A DNA stretch of 36,879 bases, taken from contig DYFM01000002.1 in the NCBI GenBank assembly GCA_020725175.1, forward strand, positions 1-36,879, in the 5' to 3' direction. The position numbers and the translations under genes are program-made. Source of the stretch: Candidatus Paceibacter sp. (GTDB taxonomy: Bacteria; Patescibacteriota; Patescibacteriia; Magasanikbacterales; UBA922). Shown here one piece after another: positions 9,024 through 16,273 of this stretch. Every line of letters begins with the position of its first letter. The first letter of the stretch is position 1. The notes under the pieces are model-generated. The model did not search any database. It was not told the origin of the DNA and saw nothing but the letters and a program-made list of their open reading frames with translations.

Positions 9024-9129
9024 ATTGCTAAATTTCAATTAATTTTATTTATACTTGTAAAAGTTTGTTGACAGGATGATATCAGTTGTGAAAAATACCG
9101 TCAAGTTTATTCTCTATTTCAGATACAAT

Positions 9130-9756
9130 ATGACTCAATCGAACCACCCTATCCAGATAGAAGCTCTATTTCAAACAGCCACAACAAGGCTCGCGAGTTC
9201 TCTTCCGGATATCAACAAGGTATCAAAAGAACACGCCGCCGCCATGATACGCAGATATGGAGCAGGGATTTATGGCAACTTTATCCCCTGGATGACCGCT
9301 TGCCTCCTCTCGGTAAAATCTTCCACAGCCTATAACGCGGTGGCTGAGAATCTCCAAGTAGAAACAAAAGACAACCACCCAGGACTGTTGTTTGATTTTA
9401 TTGCTCAAGTTTCTTGTCACCCTCAACCGGAAGATTACACTACCATAGCTCCACTGGCACAAGAAATCCAAACTGTGGTTTCTGATGGAAATGGTCTCGC
9501 TCTTACCACTCTCCTTGGAAGTATGGAATCTACTTCTGCTGTGTTTATTCCTTACCTAATGAAGTTGGCTAAGATGCAACAAGACACAGAATTTATATAT
9601 CTCACAATTCATGGTGAGGCAGATATTTGGCATGCTGAGCAGTTTATATCCGCAATTAAGTCTGAGGCGTCCCAAAACTACCCCGACCCATTAACCACAA
9701 TAACCACCATGATTGACCTAAATCACCGCTTTTTTAGTAGAATTTTCTCCTATTAA
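9130..9756 (+). CDS. Heme-oxygenase-like diiron oxidase (HDO) family protein
   Basis: A 208-residue, mostly helical protein. I assign it to the heme-oxygenase-like diiron oxidase superfamily from its metal-ligand pattern: a carboxylate (Glu73 or Glu78) with His83, then Glu133, then His161-x3-Asp165-x2-His168 in HGEADIWH. The final HxxxDxxH motif and the 50- and 28-residue spacings resemble those of the chlamydial protein CADD. Family members activate oxygen for oxidative steps in small-molecule or cofactor biosynthesis. The substrate here is unknown. An alternative ATG at 9076 would add 18 residues without family character; neither start has a strong ribosome-binding site. The next gene, a methyltransferase, starts 5 bp after its stop, which suggests a shared pathway. 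Confidence 0.68.
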   Translation: MTQSNHPIQIEALFQTATTRLASSLPDINKVSKEHAAAMIRRYGAGIYGNFIPWMTACLLSVKSSTAYNAVAENLQVETKDNHPGLLFDFIAQVSCHPQPEDYTTIAPLAQEIQTVVSDGNGLALTTLLGSMESTSAVFIPYLMKLAKMQQDTEFIYLTIHGEADIWHAEQFISAIKSEASQNYPDPLTTITTMIDLNHRFFSRIFSY

Positions 9757-9761
9757 TTAAA

Positions 9762-10472
9762 ATGAATATTATGGCAAAAACAACCAATGTCACCGCGGGT
9801 GACTTGAATTACGATAAATACGCAAACGAAATTTATGATGATGATATTCGACGCTCTATTCCCGGACACGACAATCTACATAAAGAACTTATCAACACTG
9901 TTCGAGAATACTCCAAAGACCACGAGATGATGAAGATTTTAGAGCTCGGTATAGGCACAGGGCTTACTTCTGAAACAATTCTTGAGGTTGTTCCGACCGC
10001 ATCACTAAAGGCGGTAGATTTTTCTAAACAAATGATGGATGGCGCCAAGAAACGACTTGCCAAATTCAAAGTTGACTATCTTTTGGGTGATTATTCTGAA
10101 ATGAACTTTGATACTGATTTTGACATGGTCGTTTCTGTCATTGGTATTCATCACCAAAAAGACGAGGGTAAAAGATTATTGTTCAAAAAGATATTAGACT
10201 CACTCAAGGCTGGAGGTGTATTCATCTTTGGCGATCTTGTAACATACAAAAACAAGTACAAAGCCGCCGTTAATGATGCTCGACATTATCACCACCTCGT
10301 GGAAAATGCTCGCGACGAAAAATCATTGGAAGAATGGGCACATCACCATAAATTTCTTAACGTGCTTGCACCGATTGAGAATCAAATCACCTGGCTCAAA
10401 GAAGTTGGTTTTTCAAGTGTAGAAGTTCGGTATGAATATCTGAACACAGCTCTTATTATTGCGAAGAAATAA
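9762..10472 (+). CDS. Class I SAM-dependent methyltransferase
   Basis: This 236-residue protein has the Rossmann-type SAM site: motif I ELGIGTG at 61-67, an acidic residue after the second strand (AVDFS, Asp86), GDYSE near 109-113 and VSVIGIHH near 124-131. A glycine-rich LKAGGVFIFGD strand follows. It looks like a small-molecule methyltransferase of the type 11/25 group rather than an RNA or DNA enzyme, because no target-recognition domain is present. It starts almost at the stop of the diiron oxidase gene and is probably cotranscribed. A second ATG at 9771 is an equally good start. A hairpin terminator follows at 10568. Confidence 0.8.
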   Translation: MNIMAKTTNVTAGDLNYDKYANEIYDDDIRRSIPGHDNLHKELINTVREYSKDHEMMKILELGIGTGLTSETILEVVPTASLKAVDFSKQMMDGAKKRLAKFKVDYLLGDYSEMNFDTDFDMVVSVIGIHHQKDEGKRLLFKKILDSLKAGGVFIFGDLVTYKNKYKAAVNDARHYHHLVENARDEKSLEEWAHHHKFLNVLAPIENQITWLKEVGFSSVEVRYEYLNTALIIAKK

Positions 10473-10478
10473 TGTTTC

Positions 10479-10599
10479 TTTAATAGTCAGCCCATAAAGT
10501 TATAATGAGAACACCTTATACTTAGAACCCTACAGGCAGGACTCAAACTTGTCGGACCCAAGAAGACAAAAAACCGCTCACGGTATGAGTCGGTTTTTT
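10479..10599 (+). ncRNA. Possible small RNA or 3' UTR ending at a terminator
   Basis: A TATAAT box at 10501-10506, with a poor -35 (TTTAAT, spacing 16), precedes about 90 nt that end at the intrinsic terminator at 10568-10599. The segment includes CAGGCAGGACTCAAACTTG, whose complement resembles a degenerate tRNA T arm. This could be a short independent RNA, or simply the 3' untranslated end of the methyltransferase message. Confidence 0.3.
10568..10599. terminator. Bidirectional intrinsic terminator
   Basis: AAAAAACCG and CGGTTTTTT form the outer stem and CTCA/TGAG the inner stem, with T runs on both strands. It ends the oxidase-methyltransferase unit on the plus strand. Confidence 0.85.
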
Positions 10600-10625
10600 G
10601 TTTCTCTTTAAGCTAACACTCTGTT

Positions 10626-10882
10626 TGTATAGATTATTCTATACATCTGTGGATAAGTCTGGGGAAAAGAGCGTTAAAATGTGGAAAAGATTGAATAAAA
10701 AATGTTTCACCGCCTTTTTCCTCCGCCATTCCACCAGTTATCCAAACGTTATCCACGCATAATTCATCAATTTGTATAGATTATTCTATACATTGTGGAT
10801 AAGTATGTGAATAAAAGCTTAAAACTGTGGATAAGTTTAGGATTATGGCTGTGAATAATATTTGTATACAGTATTCTATACA
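10626..10882. other. DnaA-box cluster with three 20-bp palindromes (origin-like)
   Basis: Seven DnaA-box-like 9-mers lie within 211 bp. TGTGGATAA occurs at 10648, 10794 and 10826, TGTGAATAA at 10806 and 10850, and TTATCCAAA and TTATCCACG at 10738 and 10749. The palindrome TGTATAGA-TTAT-TCTATACA is perfect at 10626-10645 and 10773-10792, and has one mismatch at 10863-10882. The region is AT-rich and has no gene. It could be a second DnaA-binding locus, part of a replication origin, or a DnaA-controlled regulatory region for the ncRNA downstream. The palindromes would be a binding site for an unknown dimeric protein. Confidence 0.65.
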
Positions 10883-10955
10883 AAAAATTATTCATTGTTT
10901 TTATTACATTTTTTGCTATACAAAGCAAAATAATAACCATAGATTGACCAATATA

Positions 10956-10984
10956 TTGACAACAGAGCAAAAATGTGCTATTAT
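10956..10984 (+). promoter_or_regulatory. Strong sigma70-type promoter of the structured RNA
   Basis: TTGACA at 10956-10961 and TATTAT at 10979-10984 are separated by exactly 17 bp. This is one of the best promoter matches in the window. Transcription should begin near 10991. Confidence 0.8.
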
Positions 10985-10990
10985 GTATGT

Positions 10991-11422
10991 ATAAGCAATG
11001 AGTTTCGATCTTTCACAACGGTCCTCGGAAAACATGCCATAATGTTTTCGAAGGACCATCTCTTTACTGCTCACTTTTGCCAGACTTACCCTTGTGTATT
11101 CTCCGCTCACTGATGTATCAGTTGAGTACCTACGGATCGAGTACACATCAAGAAGTCACACAAACACAAACACGCAAATCTAGAGGCAAGTTTGGCAGCT
11201 CGGTGCGCTTCAGTTACGCATACCGTGGTCACCCCCGTGTATGTTGAGGCCCAACACCTTTCGAGCTGGTAAGGAGATATACCGTCCCCGGGACGGACTG
11301 TCGTATCAGACGATTTTGCTCTTCAAGACTCTTGAATGGCAAAACCGTCTGGTGACGATGCATCCTAGGGACTATAAGGCGATCAGCCACACTATTACCT
11401 AGGGCCTCGATCGCCTTTTTTT
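10991..11422 (+). ncRNA. Structured non-coding RNA of unknown family, about 430 nt
   Basis: A consensus promoter and an intrinsic terminator frame about 430 nt with no credible reading frame but many helices. These are 11020-11025/11052-11057 with an inner GAAAACA/TGTTTTC stem, a long-range 11078-11087/11188-11197 helix, 11196-11202/11262-11268 (CAGCTCG/CGAGCTG), CCGTCC/GGACGG at 11282-11296, and 11307-11319/11339-11351 (one mismatch) enclosing TTCAAG/CTTGAA. Two CCTAGG copies at 11364 and 11398 interleave with the terminator stem, which allows a pseudoknot or a switch. Size and expression signals suit a housekeeping RNA. However, the conserved RNase P (GAGGAAAGTCC) and tmRNA (GGTTCGAATCC-type 3' end) sequences are missing, and it is too long for a typical 6S or small SRP RNA. 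Confidence 0.7.
11378..11422 (+). terminator. Intrinsic terminator of the structured RNA
   Basis: GGCGATC at 11378-11384 pairs with GATCGCC at 11409-11415 and is followed at once by seven Ts. The 24-nt loop contains one of the two CCTAGG copies. Confidence 0.8.
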
Positions 11423-11427
11423 ATTTC

Positions 11428-11577
11428 CGAATTTACGAATGTTATCCGAATCTACCAATCTCCAAATCCACGAATGTGCTTGCCCACTCCAGATCGATGT
11501 AATACTGAAAGTAGAAGTGTAATACAATTCGCCGTATTCGTAGATTCGTAAATTTGTATAGTATTCGTAGGTTCGGA
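11428..11577. repeat. TTCGTA word-repeat tract with inverted halves
   Basis: The left half repeats CGAAT/ACGAAT words and the right half the complementary ATTCGTA words (ATTCGTAGATTCGTAAATT). The whole can therefore fold back on itself. Related tracts occur at 21995-22082 and 29948-29995. Confidence 0.6.
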
Positions 11578-11591
11578 TGATATATTTGGAC

Positions 11592-11620
11592 TTGCTTTTT
11601 TTTATTTTTTCTCATATAAT
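11592..11620 (+). promoter_or_regulatory. Promoter of the DksA/TraR-like gene
   Basis: TTGCTT at 11592-11597 and TATAAT at 11615-11620 have 17-bp spacing. Transcription would start near 11627, giving a leader of about 90 nt. Confidence 0.6.
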
Positions 11621-11719
11621 TGACATAGTAGTATCAAAAACTACGCTTTTTATGTATTTTTACTAACTTTTTACGGCAGAAAGCAGCTATTTTATCTTCT
11701 GACCGATAACTGAATTGCT

Positions 11720-12118
11720 ATGACGAAAGTGCAACCAACCACCACCTACTCGGCTCAGTTTCTTGATGAGATTCGTATCCTTCTTGAAGCAGAAAAGGTT
11801 CGTCTTGAGGGTGAACTTTCAAAGTTTGCCACCAAAGTACCCGGAACCACCGCCAACTACGAGGCAGATTTCCCAGAGTTTGGGGATGAAGAAGATGATA
11901 ATGTGCACGAGATGGAAAAGTATGTCGTTGACAAATCTCTTGAAGAAACCCTTGAGAGCTCTCTTCGGGATGTAATCAAATCTCTCAAGCGACTCGACGA
12001 AGGAGCGTACGGTATTTGCAAATACTGTGACCAACCAATAGACGAAAAGCGGCTTTTGGCAAGACCAACTTCAAGCTCTTGTGTATCTTGTAAAAAAACC
12101 TTGACCCAAGAGGCGTAA
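11720..12118 (+). CDS. DksA/TraR-family C4 zinc-finger protein
   Basis: The 132-residue protein has an N-terminal helical region (about 10-90, coiled-coil-like and rich in Glu/Lys) and a C-terminal zinc finger with CKYC and CVSC pairs, separated by QPIDEKRLLARPTSS. This is the DksA/TraR fold, whose members bind the RNA polymerase secondary channel and adjust transcription during stress or growth change. An acidic segment (EFGDEEDDN) sits where DksA-type proteins carry their coiled-coil tip region. It has its own promoter with a TATAAT box at 11615. The next gene, lspA, begins 90 bp later, and a terminator-like hairpin lies inside the lspA start. Confidence 0.88.
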   Translation: MTKVQPTTTYSAQFLDEIRILLEAEKVRLEGELSKFATKVPGTTANYEADFPEFGDEEDDNVHEMEKYVVDKSLEETLESSLRDVIKSLKRLDEGAYGICKYCDQPIDEKRLLARPTSSSCVSCKKTLTQEA

Positions 12119-12208
12119 ATTTAGACCTATTGCTTTTCCCCTCTCTCAAACCCCTATCTGTTACGAATGTTGCTAGAACAACAAGTACATCGATTATTGT
12201 GTCTATCT

Positions 12209-12664
12209 ATGCCAAAAAAAACCCGCCTGATCCCTCCACTTCTCATCAGCGGGTTTTTTGTTTTACTTGATCAAACTTTTAAATACACGGCCCGGCTTAT
12301 TCCCGACCACTCATACTTCCCAATCCCCTATATCGGTTGGGATTATTTTGCCAACCCTGGCATTGCCTTTAGTTTACCGTTTCCCAACAGTGTTTTAATT
12401 ATTATCACCCCGATCATTGTACTCTTATTGGTGTTGCTTCTTCTCCGATCAGGAACAAGACAATCTAACCCTCTTTTTACCTTTGGCATCCTCCTCATTA
12501 TCGGCGGTGCAATTTCAAACTACATCGACCGTTTACTGTTTGAGGTCACCATTGATTACTTTCGCATTTTTACCGGTATTATCAATTTGGCGGATGTGAT
12601 GATTGTGGTTGGGGCTGGTTTACTTTTGTTGAGCGAGAGAAAAAAAGAAAAAAAATCATCTTGA
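12209..12664 (+). CDS. lspA: Lipoprotein signal peptidase (signal peptidase II)
   Basis: A 151-residue polytopic membrane protease that cleaves prolipoproteins after lipidation. Four hydrophobic segments are visible. The family motifs are present: LDQTFKY in the first helix, FANPGIAFSL for the usual N-x-G-x-A-F, and the two catalytic aspartates, Asp107 in SNYIDRLLF and Asp129 in NLADVMI. The ATG at 12209 gives the expected start just before helix 1; the upstream ATG at 12167 adds 14 atypical residues. A likely client, the SNase lipoprotein, is encoded at 2618. The first codons form an intrinsic-terminator-like hairpin (12214-12259). Confidence 0.92.
   Translation: MPKKTRLIPPLLISGFFVLLDQTFKYTARLIPDHSYFPIPYIGWDYFANPGIAFSLPFPNSVLIIITPIIVLLLVLLLLRSGTRQSNPLFTFGILLIIGGAISNYIDRLLFEVTIDYFRIFTGIINLADVMIVVGAGLLLLSERKKEKKSS
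12214..12259 (+). terminator. Terminator-like hairpin inside the lspA coding start
   Basis: A run of As and CCCGC(C)TGAT pair with ATCA-GCGGG followed by six or seven Ts, all within codons 2-17 of lspA. It may terminate part of the transcription coming from the DksA-like gene and so attenuate lspA. The coding sequence through it is needed for the first transmembrane helix. Confidence 0.55.
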
Positions 12665-12756
12665 AAAAGCTGTTTGCTTGTCTCAACCAAGTGTATGAGT
12701 ATAAAAACAGAAAACGGTGTCTACACCAACTAGTCAGAAATTCTCACCCTACTTAA

Positions 12757-12852
12757 GGAGGAACACCAACAGCAACCGTATATTATCGACCAGACATGAT
12801 TGAAGGATTTAAAAAACAATTTGATGTACTATGGAATATTGGTATTGAATAG
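12757..12852 (+). pseudogene. C-terminal remnant of a TrmB-like or related regulator
   Basis: A short in-frame stretch directly after a TAA encodes a peptide containing YYRPDMIEGFKKQFDVLWN and ends at TAG (12850-12852). This resembles the end of TrmB-like effector domains. No upstream frame continues it, so it would be a decayed gene end. The rest of the 12665-13068 gap is AT-rich and shows no gene. Confidence 0.35.
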
Positions 12853-13068
12853 AACGGTACAAGTTATAAGTACCAAAAAACAAACAAAGTCTAATAAACA
12901 AAACTCACATTATAAACACGTTTTACATTTATAGTTATACATTAATATTTGTTTGGAAATTGTATATTGTTTCTTGTATCTTAAGATTTATTTCGATATA
13001 ATTACTACACTTTTCATTTACAACTGATCACTGATCTTTGATCACTGGTCACTGATATTAGGAGGGAT

Positions 13069-14592
13069 ATGCTTTCAAAAATAAATTCAGCCGCGGTACT
13101 CGGGCTTGACTGTGAACCGATCAGTGTCGAGGTGGATATTGGTGGTTCATGGCCAGCATATCAAATCGTCGGGCTACCTGATACTGCCATCCAAGAAGCC
13201 AAAGAACGTATTCGAACTGCATGGAAAAATACCGATCTCAAGTTTCCCAATAATAGTCGCATTGTTGTGAATCTTGCTCCAGCCGATGTCCGAAAAGAAG
13301 GGGCCGCCTATGATCTACCCATGGCCATTGGCATGTATTTGGCAACTGAATCACCCGGCAACATTGATATCTCAAAAGCATTATTTGTTGGAGAACTCGC
13401 GCTTGATGGGTCGCTTCGTCACACGACCGGCATTCTACCGCTCGCCATTTTTGCGGCTGAGCGTGGGTATAAAGAATTATTTGTCCCAGCAGTAAATGCC
13501 AAAGAAGCCGCGATTATTGAAAACATTACTGTCTATCCGGTTCAATCCTTTCGCTCTCTTATCAACCATTTGACCGGAGTTGAGCCGATTGTACCGATAG
13601 AGCACCAAGATATTGCTGCTTGGTTTGATGAAACACTGTATGAAATGGACATGGCTTTTGTCAAAGGACAGGAATATGTAAAACGTTCACTGGAAATTGC
13701 AGCCAGTGGCGCGCATAATATTCTTCTCAATGGTCCTCCAGGATCAGGAAAAACGCTTCTGGCTCGCTCACTTCCATCCATTCTCCCCACCATGACAACA
13801 GCCGAAGCAATTGAAACAACCAAAGTTTATTCTGTTGCCGGCCTTTTATCAGATGATAAGCCACTCGTAACAACCAGACCATTTCGCGCACCTCATCACT
13901 CTGCCAGTGGTGTCAGTCTGGTTGGTGGTGGAAAATTTCCTCGCCCCGGGGAAATTTCTTTGGCACACCGCGGTGTTCTTTTCCTAGATGAGTTTCCGGA
14001 ATTTCCTCGGCAAGTTCTTGAAAACCTGCGCCAACCGCTGGAAGATGGTATTATTACCATTTCGCGTGCACAAGGAACAATTACGTTCCCCGCTCGTTTC
14101 ACCTTGGTCGCGAGTCAAAACCCGTGCCCCTGTGGCTATGCCACTGACCCGGGAAGGAAATGTATTTGTTCGCCAATGCAGGTAGCAAACTACCAAAAGA
14201 AAATCAGCGGTCCACTTCTTGACCGAATCGATCTTCATGTGGAAGTTCCGCGGGTGGAATTTGATAAACTGAGCGACAATCAACTCGCCGAATCATCAAA
14301 AGATATTCGCACCCGAGTAGAAGAAGCTCGGGAACGACAAACTTGGCGCCTGAAAAATACCCCCTATTCCACCAACAGCGAAATGAAAAACAAAGATGTG
14401 CGGGAGCACTGTCGACTCAATGATCAATCGGTTGATCTTCTAAAACAAGCGGTGCAACACATGCATTTGTCGGCTCGCAGTTATCACCGCATTTTGAAAT
14501 TGGCTCGCACAATTGCTGATTTACACAAACAGGACAATATTCAAACAGAGCACGTAGCAGAAGCATTGCAATATCGAGCAAAAGTGGAATAA
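13069..14592 (+). CDS. comM: ComM/YifB-type Mg-chelatase-like AAA+ ATPase
   Basis: The 507-residue protein has an N-terminal ribosomal-S5/Lon-like domain (1-~180). An AAA+ module follows with Walker A GPPGSGKT (~225) and Walker B GVLFLDEFPEF (~305). Then come a Cys-rich insert (NPCPCGY, KCICS) and a C-terminal Mg_chelatase_C helical domain ending near residue 505. ComM acts as a hexameric branch-migration helicase during natural transformation, extending integration of incoming DNA. In this lineage competence is plausible but not proven. An AGGAGG ribosome-binding site stands just before the ATG, unusual in this window. The upstream word tract (GATCACTG-like, 13022-13056) probably carries no coding information. 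A long hairpin terminator follows. Confidence 0.93.
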   Translation: MLSKINSAAVLGLDCEPISVEVDIGGSWPAYQIVGLPDTAIQEAKERIRTAWKNTDLKFPNNSRIVVNLAPADVRKEGAAYDLPMAIGMYLATESPGNIDISKALFVGELALDGSLRHTTGILPLAIFAAERGYKELFVPAVNAKEAAIIENITVYPVQSFRSLINHLTGVEPIVPIEHQDIAAWFDETLYEMDMAFVKGQEYVKRSLEIAASGAHNILLNGPPGSGKTLLARSLPSILPTMTTAEAIETTKVYSVAGLLSDDKPLVTTRPFRAPHHSASGVSLVGGGKFPRPGEISLAHRGVLFLDEFPEFPRQVLENLRQPLEDGIITISRAQGTITFPARFTLVASQNPCPCGYATDPGRKCICSPMQVANYQKKISGPLLDRIDLHVEVPRVEFDKLSDNQLAESSKDIRTRVEEARERQTWRLKNTPYSTNSEMKNKDVREHCRLNDQSVDLLKQAVQHMHLSARSYHRILKLARTIADLHKQDNIQTEHVAEALQYRAKVE

Positions 14593-14595
14593 AAA

Positions 14596-14639
14596 AACAA
14601 ACAGTAGAGACGCCAGGCATGGCGTCTCTACTGTTTGTT
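14596..14639. terminator. Perfect 19-bp bidirectional terminator
   Basis: Arms 14596-14614 and 14621-14639 are perfectly complementary around AGGCAT, with an A run on the left and T-rich sequence on the right. It separates the convergent comM and LysM/M23 genes. Confidence 0.88.
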
Positions 14640-14643
14640 GTTA

Positions 14644-16035
14644 TTATTTTTTTACATAACTCAATGGGTTTTGAAACTTACCATTTACACGGACTTCAAA
14701 ATGTACGTGCGGTCCGGTAGAACGACCGGTAGAACCCATTAGCCCAATAGTCTGCCCTTGTGTCACCTGATCTCCGGCAGAGACATACAGTTGAGAATGG
14801 TGAGCATATAATGTTTTTACCCCGCCACCGTGATCAATAATAACATAACAACCATACCCTCCATTCCATCCACACTGGGATTTTTCAACGGTTCCGGCTC
14901 GAGCAGCATAAACTGGCGTACCAGTCTTTCCGGCAATATCAAGTCCGGTGTGGCGCCATCCATAATACTGAGTGATGATTGTGGCAGCGGTTGGCCACAC
15001 GTATCCACCGGCTACTGATGGAAGGGCTGTTGATGCCGGAGGAATGGGCAAAGCTTTTTTGATAATCGGTGCCGCCTTTTGAATTGGCTGAATAATTCGT
15101 GCGATTGGTTGTGGTTTCGGGAGCGTTCCTCCTGGAATCATAAGCTCATCACCAATCCGAATCTTTGGTCCATCAAGCTCATTGAAGGCAATAATTTCGT
15201 CAACCCCTACGCCGTACGTCTTGGCAATACCAATCACCGTATCACCGGAACGGACCTTATGAGAAACCCCATCGACCGGCAAAATGGTCAGTTTCATCCC
15301 TGGTCGCAAAATTGATTTTTCGGTTAAACCATTCGCACTGATAAGGGTTTGGATGCTAATACCATACGCCCCAGCAATAACACTGAGATTCTCTCCGTCT
15401 TGTACTTCATGATTTACCACTTCAGTTCGGGTTTTCACTCGTGCTCCAGTCGTAGAAGTAGTCGTCCCGACTACTTCTGGCGCAAATACAATTGGTTTTA
15501 TGAGCGCACTTCCTCCGAGCGACCCACCAGCTGTCAACTCCGTAGCCGGTGCAACCGTATCAGTAATACCGCGTGGCATTTGAGTACCCACCGTTCCATC
15601 GTTCCAACTGTATGACTCATTTTTTGAATGTACCACATTGGTAACTCCAACCTCCTCAATCGAATAGTCTTGATCTCCAGGTGCCAGTTTATAAAGAATT
15701 GTCTTTCTGCCCGGGATACCAAAGTCTTCTTTACTGTACAACGTGCTATGCGGAATCATCACAATGAGAGCTACCAAAAAAAGCACCAGTTGCACTGTGC
15801 TTCGTTTACCAAAAAATTCTGCCAAGTGTCCCCGAGATGGAACACCGAGTGTATCAATTTTTTTGGTAAAAATGCGACCCACTTTATACAACCGAAACCC
15901 AAATACAGTAATATATACCAATCTCAACCGTTGCAAGAAAGGTCGTATCGCATGGAGGCCACTTTTCACCCCTTTTTTTCCAGCAACAAGTGCTTTGAGG
16001 ATGGTGAGGCCAAATTTGTACCCAAGTAACTTCAT
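14644..16035 (-). CDS. LysM-containing M23 metallopeptidase (cell-wall hydrolase)
   Basis: This is a 463-residue envelope protein. A basic N-terminal region (1-78) precedes one transmembrane segment at about 80-97 (VQLVLFLVALIVMI). Two LysM peptidoglycan-binding repeats follow (about 205-252 and 258-302; each has a GD/GE-x-(L/V)-x-x-I-A core). The C-terminal peptidase_M23 domain (about 345-460) has HTGLDIAG and HVHFE, giving the H-x3-D and H-x-H zinc ligands of LytM-type enzymes. It should cleave peptide cross-bridges in peptidoglycan from outside the membrane. The long basic cytoplasmic N-terminus is unusual for the family. It has its own promoter, divergent from tig. Confidence 0.92.
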   Translation of the reverse strand: MKLLGYKFGLTILKALVAGKKGVKSGLHAIRPFLQRLRLVYITVFGFRLYKVGRIFTKKIDTLGVPSRGHLAEFFGKRSTVQLVLFLVALIVMIPHSTLYSKEDFGIPGRKTILYKLAPGDQDYSIEEVGVTNVVHSKNESYSWNDGTVGTQMPRGITDTVAPATELTAGGSLGGSALIKPIVFAPEVVGTTTSTTGARVKTRTEVVNHEVQDGENLSVIAGAYGISIQTLISANGLTEKSILRPGMKLTILPVDGVSHKVRSGDTVIGIAKTYGVGVDEIIAFNELDGPKIRIGDELMIPGGTLPKPQPIARIIQPIQKAAPIIKKALPIPPASTALPSVAGGYVWPTAATIITQYYGWRHTGLDIAGKTGTPVYAARAGTVEKSQCGWNGGYGCYVIIDHGGGVKTLYAHHSQLYVSAGDQVTQGQTIGLMGSTGRSTGPHVHFEVRVNGKFQNPLSYVKK

Positions 16036-16055
16036 ACTGGTATGCTCGAGTCAAT

Positions 16056-16084
16056 AGTATGCCCAAAAATACCGCTATTGTCAA
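16056..16084 (-). promoter_or_regulatory. Promoter of the LysM/M23 gene
   Basis: On the minus strand, TTGACA (16079-16084) and CATACT (16056-16061) are 17 bp apart. The start codon is at 16035, giving a very short leader. Its -35 lies 20 bp from the divergent tig -35. Confidence 0.65.
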
Positions 16085-16103
16085 CCAAAATTGTGCTTTT
16101 TTA

Positions 16104-16132
16104 TTGACAAATAGCGAAAAAAGAGGTATGCT
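16104..16132 (+). promoter_or_regulatory. Promoter of the trigger factor gene, long leader
   Basis: TTGACA (16104-16109) and TATGCT (16127-16132) are separated by 17 bp. The leader is about 135 nt. A stem near 16145-16185 (TGGAGT/ACTCCA with GTAATTT/AAATTAC inside) could regulate translation. No Shine-Dalgarno site is seen before the ATG. Confidence 0.65.
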
Positions 16133-16273
16133 CTAGCGACTCTTGGAGTAATTTCCAAAAAATAAATTACCCGTTCTAACTCCACATTAATTATCAGTAT
16201 CTCTCACAAAGAATATTACCATAATCATAAGGCAATCAGTTTAACTCAACACGCCTTGTAGATCTATTTCCAT

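Noticed and set aside
11000-11044. 14-codon open frame inside the structured RNA
   Set aside because: It overlaps the first hairpin, lacks a ribosome-binding site and has no recognisable sequence.
10991-11422. RNase P RNA or tmRNA
   Set aside because: The GAGGAAAGTCC core of RNase P and the T-arm/acceptor 3' end of tmRNA are not found on either strand; a divergent member cannot be fully excluded without a covariance search.
13984-14283. Long antisense frame within comM
   Set aside because: It is the shadow of a strongly conserved AAA+ gene on the other strand, with no own signals.
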